NCBI RefSeq assembly: GCF_900637055.1
Contig: NZ_LR134338.1
Location: 2,118,001-2,182,000, forward strand
DNA from: Brevibacillus brevis
Lineage (GTDB): Bacteria; Bacillota; Bacilli; Brevibacillales; Brevibacillaceae
Reading direction: 5' to 3'
Length of the DNA: 64,000 nucleotides
Position 1 is the first letter of the stretch. Every line of letters begins with the position of its first letter. The notes beneath the pieces are model-generated. The model was not told the DNA's origin and searched no databases. It saw nothing but the letters and a program-made list of their open reading frames with translations. Shown here in pieces: positions 48,067-57,067 of this stretch. Position numbers and translations under genes: made by a program.

Positions 48067-48978
48067 TTGGATACTCGTTATTTGCAAACATTCCGTGAAG
48101 TAGCAAAATGCCAGAGCTTTACTCGTGCAGCCGAAATTTTAGGCTACGCGCAGTCAAGTGTGACGACCCAAATTCAAAATCTGGAATCGGAGTTCGGTGT
48201 CAGCCTATTCGAGCGTTGGGGCAAAAAAATCAGGCTTACCCACGCGGGCGAAGTGCTTCTCGGCTACAGCGAACAGCTGCAAGCTGTATTAGATGAGGCA
48301 AAAGCGAATCTGTCAGAGCAGGCACATCTGGCGGGAACGTTGAGTATCGGAACAGTGGAGTCATTGGCAGCCTTTTATTTGCCACCTTATTTGCAAAAAT
48401 TTCGCTTGGAGCAGCCACGTATGCGGATCATGCTTGCGCCGGGCATCTGCCAAGACTTGAGACAGGGAGTAAAGGAAGGGAAGTACGATTTCGCCTTTGT
48501 GCTCGATTGGCTCCAAGATCAATCTGAGCTGACAAATGTCGTTTTAGGTGAGGAAAAACTAGTTGTTGTGGCTGCACCTACCCATCCACTGGTCAAAAAA
48601 GAGAAGGTAGAAACGCACGAGTTTACCGGGGAAACCTGGATTTTTACAGAAAAGGGATGCAGTTACCGAGGAATGATGGAATCGGTGTTGCGTGAAGCAG
48701 GAGCCACCGTGGAATCTTCTTTTGAATTTGGCAGCCTGGAAGCAATAAAACAATGTGTTGCATATGATTTGGGAATTGCGTTGCTTCCGAAAATTGTCGT
48801 ACAAGAAGAAGTAAAAAATGGTACACTAGTGATACTCTCGTTTTCCCATCCGGATATCCGTGTTTTCCGACAGTTGGTCTACCATAAAAAGAAATGGATG
48901 CCTCAGGCTTTGTTGCGCTTTTTGGAGCTGCTAACGGTAGAAACCGCAGAGCGTAAATTGCCGATAATAGGAAAATAA
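48067..48978 (+). CDS. LysR-family transcription regulator
   Basis: This 303-residue regulator has the N-terminal helix-turn-helix LDTRYLQTFREVAKCQSFTR, AAEILGYAQSSVTTQIQNLE, and the effector-binding fold with YDFAFVLDWLQDQ and FEFGSLEAIKQCVAYDLGIA. The TTG at 48067 has AGGAGG upstream. It is divergent from the exporter gene, and a T-N11-A operator lies between, so it most likely regulates that exporter in response to a co-inducer such as an amino acid. Confidence 0.88.
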   Translation: MDTRYLQTFREVAKCQSFTRAAEILGYAQSSVTTQIQNLESEFGVSLFERWGKKIRLTHAGEVLLGYSEQLQAVLDEAKANLSEQAHLAGTLSIGTVESLAAFYLPPYLQKFRLEQPRMRIMLAPGICQDLRQGVKEGKYDFAFVLDWLQDQSELTNVVLGEEKLVVVAAPTHPLVKKEKVETHEFTGETWIFTEKGCSYRGMMESVLREAGATVESSFEFGSLEAIKQCVAYDLGIALLPKIVVQEEVKNGTLVILSFSHPDIRVFRQLVYHKKKWMPQALLRFLELLTVETAERKLPIIGK

Positions 48979-49061
48979 TTGGAAAAACTGATGATGGTTG
49001 AACTTGCGTATGATATGATAGACAAGGTTGCTTTATGAGATAAAAGGAGGTCCATCCGTAC

Positions 49062-50321
49062 ATGAACACTGTTTCTGAAAGCATCGTAAAAGATATGTCG
49101 TTGGCGCACAACGGCCATCTGAAAATTGATTGGGTAAAAGAACACATGCCTGTCTTAAACCGCATTCGTGAGCGCTTTGAAAAAGAGCAGCCGTTTGCAG
49201 GCCTGAAAGTTGCGATCTCCTTGCACTTGGAAGCGAAAACGGCTTATCTGGCAAAAGTAGTTCAAGCTGGTGGCGCTGAAGTAACCATTACCGGTTCCAA
49301 CCCGCTGTCCACGCAAGATGACATTTGCGCAGCATTGGTAGAAGACGGTATTCGCGTATTTGCGAAATACAATCCAGATCCTGCTGAATACAAAGAGCAC
49401 CTGATCAAAACACTGGAAACTCGTCCTGATCTGATCATTGACGACGGTGGCGACCTGATCACCATTTTGCACAGTGAGCGCCGTGATCTGTTGTCTCAAG
49501 TACGCGGTGGTGCAGAAGAAACGACAACAGGTATTCTGCGTCTGAAAGCGTTGGAGAAAGAAGGCAAGCTGGAATTCCCGATGGTTGCCGTAAACGATGC
49601 ATTCTGCAAATACTTGTTCGACAACCGCTATGGTACGGGTCAATCCGTATGGGATGGTATCAACCGTACAACGAACCTCGTAGTGGCTGGTAAAACTGTT
49701 GTTGTAGCTGGCTATGGCTGGTGCGGTAAAGGTGTAGCGATGCGTGCAAAAGGCTTGGGCGCAAAAGTAATCGTAACCGAAATCGACCCAATCAAAGCGG
49801 TAGAAGCTTACATGGATGGATTTGAAGTAATGCCAATGCTAGAAGCTGCGAAGCATGGTGACTACTTCGTAACAGTGACAGGTAACCGTGATATCATCAG
49901 CAAAGAGCATTTTGCTGTGATGAAAGATGGCGCAATCTTGTCCAACGCGGGTCACTTCGATGTCGAAGTAAACAAGGTCGATCTGAATGCAATGTCGACT
50001 TCTTCCCGCATTGTGCGTAAAGATATTGAAGAATTTGTCCTGGCTGATGGTCGAAAAGTGTACCTGCTCGCAGAAGGCCGCCTCGTGAACCTGGCTGCTG
50101 GCGACGGACATCCGGCTGAAATCATGGATATGACCTTTGCTCTGCAAGCGGTATCCTTGGCTTATGTCAATGAACAGTACAAAAACATTGGCAAAAAAGT
50201 GCTGAACGTACCATTCGAATTGGATCAAATGGTTGCTAAGTACAAGCTGGAAGCTCTGAACATCGGAATCGACAAATTGACGGATGAGCAAAAATCCTAC
50301 CTGGAAAGCTGGGTCGAATAG
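49062..50321 (+). CDS. ahcY: S-adenosylhomocysteine hydrolase family protein
   Basis: This 419-residue enzyme has the SAHH features DDGGDLITILHSERRDLL, GGAEETTTGILRLKALEKEG, AVNDAFCKYLFDNRYGTGQS, the NAD-binding VVVAGYGWCGKG near 216, VTGNRDIISKEHF, NAGHFDVEV and a C-terminal LNVPFELDQMVAKYK. It lacks the roughly 40-residue insert found in eukaryotic SAHH, as archaeal and some bacterial enzymes do. It recycles SAH, or possibly S-inosylhomocysteine, after methylation. Many bacilli use Pfs/LuxS instead. AAAGGAGGT precedes the ATG; strong terminator follows. Confidence 0.9.
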   Translation: MNTVSESIVKDMSLAHNGHLKIDWVKEHMPVLNRIRERFEKEQPFAGLKVAISLHLEAKTAYLAKVVQAGGAEVTITGSNPLSTQDDICAALVEDGIRVFAKYNPDPAEYKEHLIKTLETRPDLIIDDGGDLITILHSERRDLLSQVRGGAEETTTGILRLKALEKEGKLEFPMVAVNDAFCKYLFDNRYGTGQSVWDGINRTTNLVVAGKTVVVAGYGWCGKGVAMRAKGLGAKVIVTEIDPIKAVEAYMDGFEVMPMLEAAKHGDYFVTVTGNRDIISKEHFAVMKDGAILSNAGHFDVEVNKVDLNAMSTSSRIVRKDIEEFVLADGRKVYLLAEGRLVNLAAGDGHPAEIMDMTFALQAVSLAYVNEQYKNIGKKVLNVPFELDQMVAKYKLEALNIGIDKLTDEQKSYLESWVE

Positions 50322-50361
50322 TCCCTCGAATCCCGTCTTTTCCCGGCAAAAAAATATGCGA

Positions 50362-50395
50362 AAAAATCCTGCTTACAAACGCAGGATTTTTTTTA
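50362..50395 (+). terminator. Intrinsic terminator of ahcY
   Basis: AAAAATCCTGC/GCAGGATTTTT stem and 8-T run. Confidence 0.9.
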
Positions 50396-50416
50396 TAATA
50401 ACAAATAGGTACCAGG

Positions 50417-50462
50417 TGGGGAAAAGTGGGGGAAAGTGGAGCCAACCGACAGGAAAGTGGGG
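50417..50462 (+). promoter_or_regulatory. MraZ operator repeats upstream of mraZ
   Basis: TGGGG at 50417, TGGGG at 50427, TGGAG at 50437 and TGGGGG at 50458. The first three are spaced by exactly 10 bases, the TGGGN-N5 layout of MraZ boxes. Autoregulation by MraZ is therefore expected. Confidence 0.7.
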
Positions 50463-50471
50463 GACCAGGGC

Positions 50472-50903
50472 GTGTTCATGGGGGAATATCAGCACAGCAT
50501 CGACGAAAAAGGCCGCCTGACGATCCCAGCCAAATTCCGTGAAGGGCTAGGTACTTCCTTTGTTATTACCCGCGGGCTGGACCAATGTTTGTTTGCTTAT
50601 CCGCAAGATGAGTGGAAACAACTAGAGGAAAGACTCAAGTCTCTCCCATTTACAAAAGCAGATGCTCGCGCATTTACACGATTTTTCTTTTCAGGTGCCA
50701 CCGAATGCGAGTGGGACAAGCAGGGAAGGGTAAACATACCACCCAATTTACGTGAGCATGCAGGCATGCAAAAGGAATGTGTGATCATTGGGGTATCAAA
50801 CCGTGTAGAGGTATGGAGCAAGGAACGCTGGGAAGATTATTTTGCCCAGTCAGAAGGCTCTTTTGGAGAAATTGCCGAAAAACTGGTTGATTTTAATTTG
50901 TAG
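50472..50903 (+). CDS. mraZ: Cell-division and wall cluster regulator MraZ
   Basis: This 143-residue AbrB-fold protein is close to B. subtilis Mra[92 protein letters not shown]. It represses its own cluster through the TGGGN repeats just upstream. The GTG at 50472 gives the family N terminus MFMGEY; ATG at 50478 is the alternative. Confidence 0.93.
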   Translation: MFMGEYQHSIDEKGRLTIPAKFREGLGTSFVITRGLDQCLFAYPQDEWKQLEERLKSLPFTKADARAFTRFFFSGATECEWDKQGRVNIPPNLREHAGMQKECVIIGVSNRVEVWSKERWEDYFAQSEGSFGEIAEKLVDFNL

Positions 50904-50929
50904 CAGCGAGAAGAACAGGAGTGACGACA

Positions 50930-51865
50930 TTGTCGTTTCATCACGTAACCGTTTTGATGGATGAGGCTGTCGAAGGGCTAAATATTCGTCCTGGAGGCAT
51001 TTATGTAGACTGTACACTCGGTGGAGCCGGGCATAGCAGTTTGATTGCTTCCAAGCTGACGGAGGGCGGTCGACTTATCGCCATCGATCAGGACGACTGG
51101 GCACTGGATAATGCCCGCGAAAGACTCGCTTCCTATATGGATAGAGTCACGCTGGTAAAGAGCAACTTCCGCCATATCAAAGACATTGTGAGGGATTTAG
51201 GCTTGGCTGGTGTAGACGGGGTGTTGTTTGACCTCGGGGTATCCTCTCCGCAATTGGACGAGGGAGAGCGCGGCTTCAGCTACAATGCCGATGCGCCCTT
51301 GGATATGAGAATGGACCAACAAGCGCCATTGTCCGCCTATGACATTATCAATGAGTGGGATGAAGAAGAGATTGCCAAGATCATCTGGCTGTACGGAGAA
51401 GAGAAGTTTTCCCGGCGAATTGCCCGGCAAATCGTTCAACAACGGAAGAAGCAGCCGATCAAAACAACAGGTGAGCTTGTTGAGTTGATTAAGGAAGGAA
51501 TTCCTGCCGCTGCGCGCCGTACCGGACCCCATCCGGCGAAGCGTACCTTTCAGGCTATTCGGATCGCAGTCAATGATGAATTGGATGCATTCAAAGAGGC
51601 CGTCGTCGATGCTATTGAGGTTTTGAATCCAGAAGGTCGCGTAAGTGTCATCACGTTTCATTCATTAGAGGACAGAATCTGCAAGCAAATTTATCAAGAC
51701 TTTTCAAAAGGGTGCACGTGCCCGCCAGCCTTTCCGATTTGCACATGCGGAAATAAAGCGGTTGTAAAAGTCATTACAAAGAAGCCGATTTTGCCATCAG
51801 AAGAAGAATTGGAAGCAAACAATCGTGCACGATCAGCTAAACTACGGGTAGCGGAGAAGCTGTAG
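50930..51865 (+). CDS. rsmH: 16S rRNA (cytosine1402-N4)-methyltransferase RsmH
   Basis: This 311-residue methyltransferase (MraW) has [31 protein letters not shown] (SAM-binding loop), [34 protein letters not shown], and [19 protein letters not shown]. It methylates C1402 of 16S rRNA. The TTG at 50930 has AGGAG 8 bases upstream and gives the usual N terminus; the frame is open 3 codons further. It follows mraZ by 26 bases. Confidence 0.93.
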   Translation: MSFHHVTVLMDEAVEGLNIRPGGIYVDCTLGGAGHSSLIASKLTEGGRLIAIDQDDWALDNARERLASYMDRVTLVKSNFRHIKDIVRDLGLAGVDGVLFDLGVSSPQLDEGERGFSYNADAPLDMRMDQQAPLSAYDIINEWDEEEIAKIIWLYGEEKFSRRIARQIVQQRKKQPIKTTGELVELIKEGIPAAARRTGPHPAKRTFQAIRIAVNDELDAFKEAVVDAIEVLNPEGRVSVITFHSLEDRICKQIYQDFSKGCTCPPAFPICTCGNKAVVKVITKKPILPSEEELEANNRARSAKLRVAEKL

Positions 51866-51898
51866 ACCGGGATCGACGAGAAAGGGGAGGGAGAAGCG

Positions 51899-52309
51899 AT
51901 GAGTTACTACCGAGGAAATCTAGCTATGGAGTTGGAGCAACAATCCCGCTCTGTAACGAAAACAACAAAGCGCACGGTTCGAATCAAGCCAACGATTCCG
52001 ACCGGAGAAAAATTGCTGTATCTCTTATTTATCTCGTTAACCGTCGTCGGCTTGGGTCTAGTGGGTGTCCGCTACTCGCAAATTTCCCAGTTGAACTACG
52101 AAATCCAAAGCACCAAACATGAAAATCGTTTGACGACAGAAAAAAATGCAACGTTGAAATTGCAAATTGAGCAAATGACCAACCGGGATCGCCTGCAAAA
52201 AGAAGCAGAGAAGCAGGGGATGGTATACAATCCAGCAGCTGTACATACGATTGGGAAACCAGAGGTACAGGCGAGTTCTCTGCCACAAACACAACCCAAA
52301 AAACCTTAA
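51899..52309 (+). CDS. ftsL: Cell-division protein FtsL
   Basis: This 136-residue bitopic protein has a basic cytoplasmic N terminus (SVTKTTKRTVRIKPTIPTGE), one membrane segment (LLYLLFISLTVVGLGLVGV) and an extracellular leucine-zipper coil (YEIQSTKHENRLTTEKNATL). It is the FtsL partner of DivIC and FtsB in the divisome. AAGGGGAGGG precedes the ATG. The protein itself is short and divergent, so identification rests on layout and position between rsmH and pbpB. Confidence 0.85.
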   Translation: MSYYRGNLAMELEQQSRSVTKTTKRTVRIKPTIPTGEKLLYLLFISLTVVGLGLVGVRYSQISQLNYEIQSTKHENRLTTEKNATLKLQIEQMTNRDRLQKEAEKQGMVYNPAAVHTIGKPEVQASSLPQTQPKKP

Positions 52310-52356
52310 ATGTTACTGCTCCTTATGTGCGGTACCATTTTTTCTTAGCTGGGCTC

Positions 52357-52418
52357 GAGTCTGCTCCTGACTCGGCTAGGTTGCGTTCGTCTCCCCTATC
52401 AACCTTTCATGGGAGACG
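52357..52418 (+). other. Two hairpins in the ftsL-pbpB gap
   Basis: GAGTC-7-GACTC (52357-52373) and CGTCTCCC-15-GGGAGACG (52388-52418) lie in a 135-base gap with no gene. Neither is followed by a T run, so they are not typical terminators. Confidence 0.5.
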
Positions 52419-52444
52419 GGCGATCTTTGATGCGACGGAGTTGA

Positions 52445-54922
52445 ATGGAGATGGAATGGAAACGAAAAGTAAATTGGCGAATTCTCGTGGTAGCCTTATG
52501 CCTGATCTTGACCTTTTCGACGTTGAGCTTTCGAATTTATTGGATCCAAACAGCAGAGGCTGCCAGAATCATGGAAACTGCACAAAAGCAGTGGGACAGG
52601 GAGCATGTTTTGAAGCCGAAGCGTGGAGCGATCTATGATCGAAACGGAGAAATTTTGGCGTATGATGGTAAGGCATACACGGTTAATGCAAGGCTGAAGC
52701 CACTTGACGCGAGAGACGAAGATGTGGTGAAAGACCCCTACTACACAGCGAATATGCTGGCTCCTATTTTGAATGCGCCTGTTCAAGAATTGGTAAAGAA
52801 TTTGACCAAGCCGAACAAAGTGGTGGAATTGGGACGCTACGGGCAAAAGATCAGTGAAGAGCAGAGGAACCGCATTCTGGCATTGCAATATCCCAAGTTG
52901 CCAAGTGGAGAGCAAGTCAAAAAGAACCAGCTCCCAGGCATCTATTTGACTGAAACGACTCGCAGAGTCTATCCGAATAATGCCTTTGCCTCCCATGTGA
53001 TCGGTTATCTGGATTTATACGATGAACCGAAAATGGGAATTGAGCTGCAATTGAACGAAGAATTGGCTGGTATAAAGGGACATATTGCCTACCAAAGGGA
53101 TCGTGCTGGATACCAGCTCCCAGACGGAGAAGGGGAGTACATTCCGGCAAAAGACGGCTTAGATGTATATCTTACCATTGATCGACAAATACAGGATTAT
53201 GTAGAACAAGCGCTTGACAAGGTGGAACAGCAGTACAAGCCGAAGGGCATGACGGTCATTGTGGCCGACCCGCAAACGGGTGAGGTATTGGCGATGGGCA
53301 ACCGCTCGCAGTTTAATCCGAATACGTACTACAACGGGATTGAAAACTACAATAACCATGCTGTCACCACCATGTTTGAGCCGGGCTCTACGTTTAAGAT
53401 TATTACGCTGGCGGCAGCGATTGAAGAAAAAATGTTTAATCAGAATGAAACCTATCAATCAGGTGCTTATACCATCAAGGGGCAGATTCCGATCCGCGAC
53501 CATAACAATGGTGCCGGTTGGGGAACCATCACCTTTTTGGAAGGGGTTCAGCGATCCAGTAACGTATTGTTCGCTAAGTTGGGATATGAACGGTTGAAGC
53601 TGGAAGGTCTGAAGAAATACTTCAAAAAATTCGGGATGGGTGAAAAAACCGGAATTGAGCTTCCCTACGAGAAAAAAGGAAGTTTGATCAACCTGGAAAA
53701 ACCTCGGTCACCACGTGACTGGGCTGCAACAACGTATGGTCAAGCAGCAACGGTTACGGCGATCCAGCAGGTTGCCGCTGTGGGGGCGATCGCGAATGGA
53801 GGAGAGCTTCTAAAACCTCATATTGTAAAAGAAATGCGCGATCCTCACACGGGAGCAGTCGTTAATCGCACACAACGTGAGGTTGTGGAGCGGGTTGTAA
53901 GCGAAGCGACTGCGAAACAGACACGCGACATTTTGGGGAAGGTTGTCTCAGAGAAACCCGGGACGGGTAGACAATATCAGATCGAAGGGTACCAAGTAGC
54001 AGGAAAGACGGGAACTGCGCAAAAATACGATCCCAACACAGGGAAAATTATGGATGGCCGTTACGTTGGTTCTTTCATCGGTTTTGCGCCAAAAGACAAC
54101 CCGAAGCTGTTGGTTTATGTCGTCATTGACGATCCGCAAACAGATGCATGGTATGCATTGTGGGGCCAAATGATGCTCGCTCCCATGTTTACATCCATTA
54201 TGGAACGCAGCCTGCAATATTTGCAGCAGCAGCCTGATCTGTCGTTAGTCAAGAATAAACAGAGTGAAAAGACAACACAGAAAAAAGAAGCGCAGGCAGC
54301 GCTGGCATCCTCACCTGCTACACCGAAGACATTGCCTAAGTTTGAAGGGATGTCCACGACAGCTGCACAATTGCGGGCGAAGCAGGACAATTTGACGGTC
54401 ACGGTAGCTGGGACAGGTACGAAAATCGTCAAACAGTATCCGGAAGCCTATGAGCAGGTCGTTCCAGGTGAACAGATTATCCTTGTAACAGACAGGGTCA
54501 AAGGAACAAAGATGCCTGACTTCAAAGGAAAATCATTGCGGGATGTCATGGAGTTCAGCTCTTTGATCAATCTCGAAATGAAATCGACTGGAACTGGATT
54601 CGTCACCCAGCAAAGTATTCCTCCGGGAACGGTGCTCCAGGGTACAGAACTGCTTCAGGTGACGCTGCAATCCGTGTCGGAACCACCTGTACCGGCAGCG
54701 CCTTCTCCAGGTCAGGAGGGCAGCACAGTGCCTGCTACAACGACGCCAAACAATCCGGGGCAGAATACGACTACAAATCAATCAGGTGGAAATAATCCGG
54801 CTCCGCCATCTTCCGGTCAGCAAACTGGGCAAGGTGAGGCAGCACAGCCGCCAGCATCTGGACAGGCGCCTCCTTCTGACAAACCAGGAGACCAAACAAC
54901 GCAAACACCGACAACTCCATAG
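52445..54922 (+). CDS. pbpB: Penicillin-binding protein 2B (division transpeptidase) with two PASTA modules and a PTGQ-rich tail
   Basis: This 825-residue class B PBP has a membrane anchor (ILVVALCLILTFSTLSFRIY), the pedestal domain (KRGAIYDRNGEILAYDGK), and transpeptidase motifs FEPGSTFKIITLA (SXXK), SSN and KTGTAQK. Two PASTA modules follow (TTAAQLRAKQDNLTVTVAGT; GKSLRDVMEFSSLINLEMKS). The last 85 residues are Pro/Gln/Gly/Thr-rich and longer than in B. subtilis PBP2B (716 residues). The start is either ATG at 52445 or ATG at 52451. It acts at the septum with FtsW. Confidence 0.92.
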   Translation: MEMEWKRKVNWRILVVALCLILTFSTLSFRIYWIQTAEAARIMETAQKQWDREHVLKPKRGAIYDRNGEILAYDGKAYTVNARLKPLDARDEDVVKDPYYTANMLAPILNAPVQELVKNLTKPNKVVELGRYGQKISEEQRNRILALQYPKLPSGEQVKKNQLPGIYLTETTRRVYPNNAFASHVIGYLDLYDEPKMGIELQLNEELAGIKGHIAYQRDRAGYQLPDGEGEYIPAKDGLDVYLTIDRQIQDYVEQALDKVEQQYKPKGMTVIVADPQTGEVLAMGNRSQFNPNTYYNGIENYNNHAVTTMFEPGSTFKIITLAAAIEEKMFNQNETYQSGAYTIKGQIPIRDHNNGAGWGTITFLEGVQRSSNVLFAKLGYERLKLEGLKKYFKKFGMGEKTGIELPYEKKGSLINLEKPRSPRDWAATTYGQAATVTAIQQVAAVGAIANGGELLKPHIVKEMRDPHTGAVVNRTQREVVERVVSEATAKQTRDILGKVVSEKPGTGRQYQIEGYQVAGKTGTAQKYDPNTGKIMDGRYVGSFIGFAPKDNPKLLVYVVIDDPQTDAWYALWGQMMLAPMFTSIMERSLQYLQQQPDLSLVKNKQSEKTTQKKEAQAALASSPATPKTLPKFEGMSTTAAQLRAKQDNLTVTVAGTGTKIVKQYPEAYEQVVPGEQIILVTDRVKGTKMPDFKGKSLRDVMEFSSLINLEMKSTGTGFVTQQSIPPGTVLQGTELLQVTLQSVSEPPVPAAPSPGQEGSTVPATTTPNNPGQNTTTNQSGGNNPAPPSSGQQTGQGEAAQPPASGQAPPSDKPGDQTTQTPTTP

Positions 54923-54930
54923 TTCTAACT

Positions 54931-54982
54931 AGTCCCCCCTGCGAATAAGGTTAAGAAGAGACAACCTATTTGAGGGGGGACT
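54931..54982 (+). promoter_or_regulatory. Hairpin masking the spoVD ribosome-binding site
   Basis: AGTCCCCCCT (54931-54940) pairs perfectly with AGGGGGGACT (54973-54982). The 3-prime arm is the Shine-Dalgarno of spoVD (GAGGGGGG). An inner AGGTT/AACCT stem (54948/54963) is also possible. No T run follows, so it is not a terminator. Confidence 0.6.
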
Positions 54983-54986
54983 CGCT

Positions 54987-56915
54987 TTGCGGGTATCCAA
55001 TGCTACTGTACGCCGTCGCATTTTTATCATCTTGATTGTAGGAGTCGTTTTGTATTTTGCGCTTGTCACCCGTTTGGGTTATGTTCAATTGATAGAAGGA
55101 CCGAAACTCTCGCAAATGTCAGATGAACTGCTCAAGCGGGAAATTAAATTTCAACCCAATCGCGGTCGAATTCTAGACAGAAGTGGCAATGAGCTCGTGA
55201 CGAATATGACCGTCCCCACACTGGTATCGGTAGGAGCGCAAATCAAAGACCCGAAAGAAACAGCGAGACAGCTCGCCATCATTTTGGAGCAAAAAGAAGA
55301 AGATGTATTTCGTGCCATTACGAAAAAAGAAATGAGCAACAACCAGATTCCAGGCGGAAGAAAACTGTCTATTGAAAAGGCGAGAAAAATACAAGAATTG
55401 AATTTGCCAGGCATATACTTGGCAGGGGATACGAAGCGTTTTTACCCGAATGGAAATATGGCAGCCCATATTCTTGGTTTCACAGGCATTGACAATCAAG
55501 GGTTGACAGGGCTTGAAAAAATTTATGATCCCTTCTTGATGGGGACCGAGGGGCATATCTCATTTCCGTCAGATGCCAAAGGGCGCGTGCTGCCAGGTGG
55601 AACCGAAGACTACGTAGCACCCGTGAATGGCATGGACATGTATTTAACGCTGGACAGTACCATCCAATCTTTTATCGAACGTGAGCTGGATCAGGCGGTG
55701 GTCGCTTATCAGCCTGATGATGTTCTGGCGATCGCCATGAATCCAAAGACAGGAGAGATATTGGGAATGGGAAGTCGCCCGACTTTTCAGCCGGACGCCT
55801 ACAGGGACTATCCTTCGGAGGTGTACAATAGAAATCTCCCTATCTGGAAAACATACGAGCCTGGTTCCACATTCAAGATTGTGACACTGGCAGCTGCTTT
55901 AAACGAAGGTGTCATCAATCTGAACGAGGGCTTTTACGATCCGGGATTCATAAACGTGGCAGGTAAGCGATTGCGTTGCTGGAAGCGGCAGGGGCATGGG
56001 CAGGAAACGATGCTGGAAGTGGTAGAAAATTCTTGTAACCCTGGCTTTGTTACGATGGGCCAGCGACTGCAAAAAGAACGACTATTTGACTACATCAAAA
56101 AATTTGGCTTCGGACAAAAGACAGGGATCGATTTGATTGGCGAAGAAAACGGGCTGTTATTCAATTTGAATAAAGTAGGACCGGTAGAGCTTGGGACGAC
56201 TTCTTTCGGTCAAGGGGTATCGGTAACGCCGATTCAACAAATGGCTGCAGTCTCAGCTGCTATTAATGGTGGCAAACTCATGAAGCCGTTTGTCGCAAAA
56301 GAATGGCGGGATAGCGTGACGCACGATGTTGTAGCGAGGACCTTGCCGACAGAAGTTCGACAGGTGATTACCGAGGAGACCTCAGCTAAAGTTCGGCATG
56401 CGTTGGAAAGCGTGGTCGCGCAAGGAACGGGTAATAAGGCATATATTGAAGGGTATCGAGTAGGAGGAAAGACGGGAACAGCGCAAAAAGTAAAAAATGG
56501 CCGTTACGTCGATGGGGAATACATCGTGTCGTTTATCGGCTTTGCGCCAGCTGATGATCCACAGATCGTCGTATATTTCGCCGTAGACAATCCGAAAGCA
56601 CTGGCGTTTGGTGGATTGATTGCCGCCCCGAGTGTAAAAAGTATCATGGAGTCCTCCCTTCAACATTTGAATGTCCCCAAACGAAAAGATGGCATTCCCA
56701 AGGAAATTAACAAAGCACTTGGTGAAAAGGCGCCAATCGAAGTGCCAAACATGGTCGGACAATCCATGAGAGACGTAGTGACAACGTATGATACGCTGCC
56801 GCTAGTCGTTTCAGGTAAAGGTCAGTATGTCATTCAGCAGTCCCCGGCACCTGGAGTAAAAATTGATCAGGGCGGAAAAATTCGCATATACCTTGGTGAC
56901 AAATCGACCAATTAG
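54987..56915 (+). CDS. spoVD: Stage V sporulation PBP SpoVD
   Basis: This 642-residue class B PBP has an N-terminal membrane anchor, pedestal NRGRILDRSGNELVTNMTVP, transpeptidase motifs YEPGSTFKIVTLA, SCNP/ENSCN (SXN) and KTGTAQK, and one PASTA module (EVPNMVGQSMRDVVTTYDTL). In sporulation SpoVD works with SpoVE to make spore cortex peptidoglycan. The TTG at 54987 has GAGGGGGG 7 bases upstream. That site is within a 10-bp inverted repeat, suggesting control of read-through from pbpB. Confidence 0.92.
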   Translation: MRVSNATVRRRIFIILIVGVVLYFALVTRLGYVQLIEGPKLSQMSDELLKREIKFQPNRGRILDRSGNELVTNMTVPTLVSVGAQIKDPKETARQLAIILEQKEEDVFRAITKKEMSNNQIPGGRKLSIEKARKIQELNLPGIYLAGDTKRFYPNGNMAAHILGFTGIDNQGLTGLEKIYDPFLMGTEGHISFPSDAKGRVLPGGTEDYVAPVNGMDMYLTLDSTIQSFIERELDQAVVAYQPDDVLAIAMNPKTGEILGMGSRPTFQPDAYRDYPSEVYNRNLPIWKTYEPGSTFKIVTLAAALNEGVINLNEGFYDPGFINVAGKRLRCWKRQGHGQETMLEVVENSCNPGFVTMGQRLQKERLFDYIKKFGFGQKTGIDLIGEENGLLFNLNKVGPVELGTTSFGQGVSVTPIQQMAAVSAAINGGKLMKPFVAKEWRDSVTHDVVARTLPTEVRQVITEETSAKVRHALESVVAQGTGNKAYIEGYRVGGKTGTAQKVKNGRYVDGEYIVSFIGFAPADDPQIVVYFAVDNPKALAFGGLIAAPSVKSIMESSLQHLNVPKRKDGIPKEINKALGEKAPIEVPNMVGQSMRDVVTTYDTLPLVVSGKGQYVIQQSPAPGVKIDQGGKIRIYLGDKSTN

Positions 56916-57067
56916 CTATAAAATGAGATTTCGAAGGCGGAGGGGAGTAGGCTTGTCTACGTTCGCTCTGCCTTTGTTCGTCAAGACTGCGCCTAATTGA
57001 TCGGCGTAGCCAAGTACAAATGTTCAAATTTCTGTCTATACTAGTTGGAGAATGGGGTGCCTGTTTC

